From assembly GCF_004681975.1 (NCBI RefSeq), contig NZ_SMLK01000003.1:1-64000 (forward strand): 64,000 nt of DNA, written 5' to 3'. The notes under the pieces are model-generated. The model saw only the letters and a list, made by a program, of their open reading frames with translations. It made no database searches and had not been told where the DNA came from. The number at the start of each line of letters is the position of its first letter. The stretch's first letter is position 1. Both the position numbers and the translations under genes were made by a program. Source of the stretch: Ramlibacter humi. GTDB taxonomy: Bacteria > Pseudomonadota > Gammaproteobacteria > Burkholderiales > Burkholderiaceae_C. Of this stretch, positions 63,783 through 64,000 are shown piece after piece.

Positions 63783-64000
63783 CTACAGGCTCTTGATGGC
63801 GGCCAGGCGCCGCATGATCTGCTGCACCAGGTCGTTCTGCATGTCGCGGTACAGCAGGCCTTCTTCCGCTTCCTTGGAGAGCACGGCCGTTTCGTTGAAG
63901 CTGATGTCGCGCTGCAGCGTGAGTTCGGTAGGCGGGATCAGCTCGCGGCCCTGCGGCGTGCGCAAGCGGAACCGGTACATCATGCGAAGCTGGAACTCGC
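63783..64000 (-). CDS. lptE: LPS-assembly lipoprotein LptE, C-terminal part cut by window edge
   Basis: The visible 72 codons, open to the right edge, encode MMYRFRLRTPQGRELIPPTELTLQRDISFNETAVLSKEAEEGLLYRDMQNDLVQQIMRRLAAI in outline. This matches the C-terminal half of LptE (RlpB), the lipoprotein plug of the LptD outer-membrane LPS translocon. The N-terminal lipobox lies beyond the window. Position before holA and proA supports the call. Confidence 0.88.
   Translation of the reverse strand, partial: EFQLRMMYRFRLRTPQGRELIPPTELTLQRDISFNETAVLSKEAEEGLLYRDMQNDLVQQIMRRLAAIKSL

Overview
This 64 kb window is a piece of chromosome from a high-GC betaproteobacterium. The gene content and order fit Burkholderiales, most likely Comamonadaceae (a Ramlibacter- or Variovorax-like organism). 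The genus is an inference from general resemblance. The supporting features are the tRNA-Tyr/Gly/Thr-tuf unit, split trp genes linked to gph and rpe, thiL-pgpA-pncC, lptA-lptB-rpoN, the GshA type, and lptE/holA/proA linkage. No insertion sequence, prophage, CRISPR array or rRNA gene was seen. The DNA is very gene dense, with no gap above 300 bases, and many neighbouring genes share 1-8 bases at stop/start junctions.

Layout. 0-0.6 kb: tRNA-Tyr, tRNA-Gly, tRNA-Thr and the first codons of tuf, all leftward. 0.6-7.1 kb: a leftward trp operon, trpL-trpE-trpG-ltaE-lysE-type exporter-trpD-trpC-ung. It is headed by a 27-codon leader peptide with two near-adjacent Trp codons that appears to be leaderless. 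7.2-13.3 kb: a chalcone-isomerase-like secreted protein, gph, an unknown secreted protein, a large catalase (katE), a hydrophilin-like protein, rpe and apaG. 13.4-16.2 kb: a CPA2-type antiporter overlapping a YbdK-type ligase, then a GlsB-type membrane protein. Three genes in the 11.8-16.2 kb stretch share an upstream motif, GTCCTAC(A/C)-N21-CAnnATG. 16.2-19.8 kb: thiL, a secreted nuclease, a LysR regulator, pgpA and pncC. 19.9-23.7 kb: a small catabolic cluster of a SnoaL-like protein, a haloacetate-dehalogenase-like hydrolase, a PEP-mutase/isocitrate-lyase-like protein and an orphan FMN-binding glutamate synthase.

23.7-31.5 kb: leftward lptA-lptB-rpoN-RNA methyltransferase-PIN protein, preceded by dsbA, a SPOR protein and argS. 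31.6-38.2 kb: psiF, a DUF2214 membrane protein with a LysR regulator divergent from malate synthase G, and a DUF1631 protein behind a row of perfect hairpins. 38.2-43.5 kb: two glutathione transferases and a DoxX protein divergent from a LysR gene, with a perfect palindrome between; then a CWC protein, an MFS exporter and a class II amidotransferase. 43.4-47.3 kb: yghU-benE-gshB (overlapping genes) and an orphan amino-acid binding protein. 47.4-56.5 kb: a complete tripartite efflux operon, mdtA-mdtB-mdtC plus a NodT/OprM-type outer-membrane factor. 56.6-64 kb: kup, gshA, proA, holA, an ornithine aminotransferase (rocD) and the 3' end of lptE.

Themes. Glutathione recurs: gshA, gshB, three glutathione-transferase-type proteins, a YbdK ligase and a Kef-like antiporter. 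The trp operon carries a threonine aldolase and an exporter. Several conserved housekeeping clusters have been opened by accessory genes: ltaE/lysE in trp, nuclease/LysR between thiL and pgpA, and rocD between lptE and holA. The points most worth follow-up are the leaderless TrpL attenuator, the shared stress-type upstream motif, the antiporter-ligase pair and the hairpin row before the DUF1631 gene.
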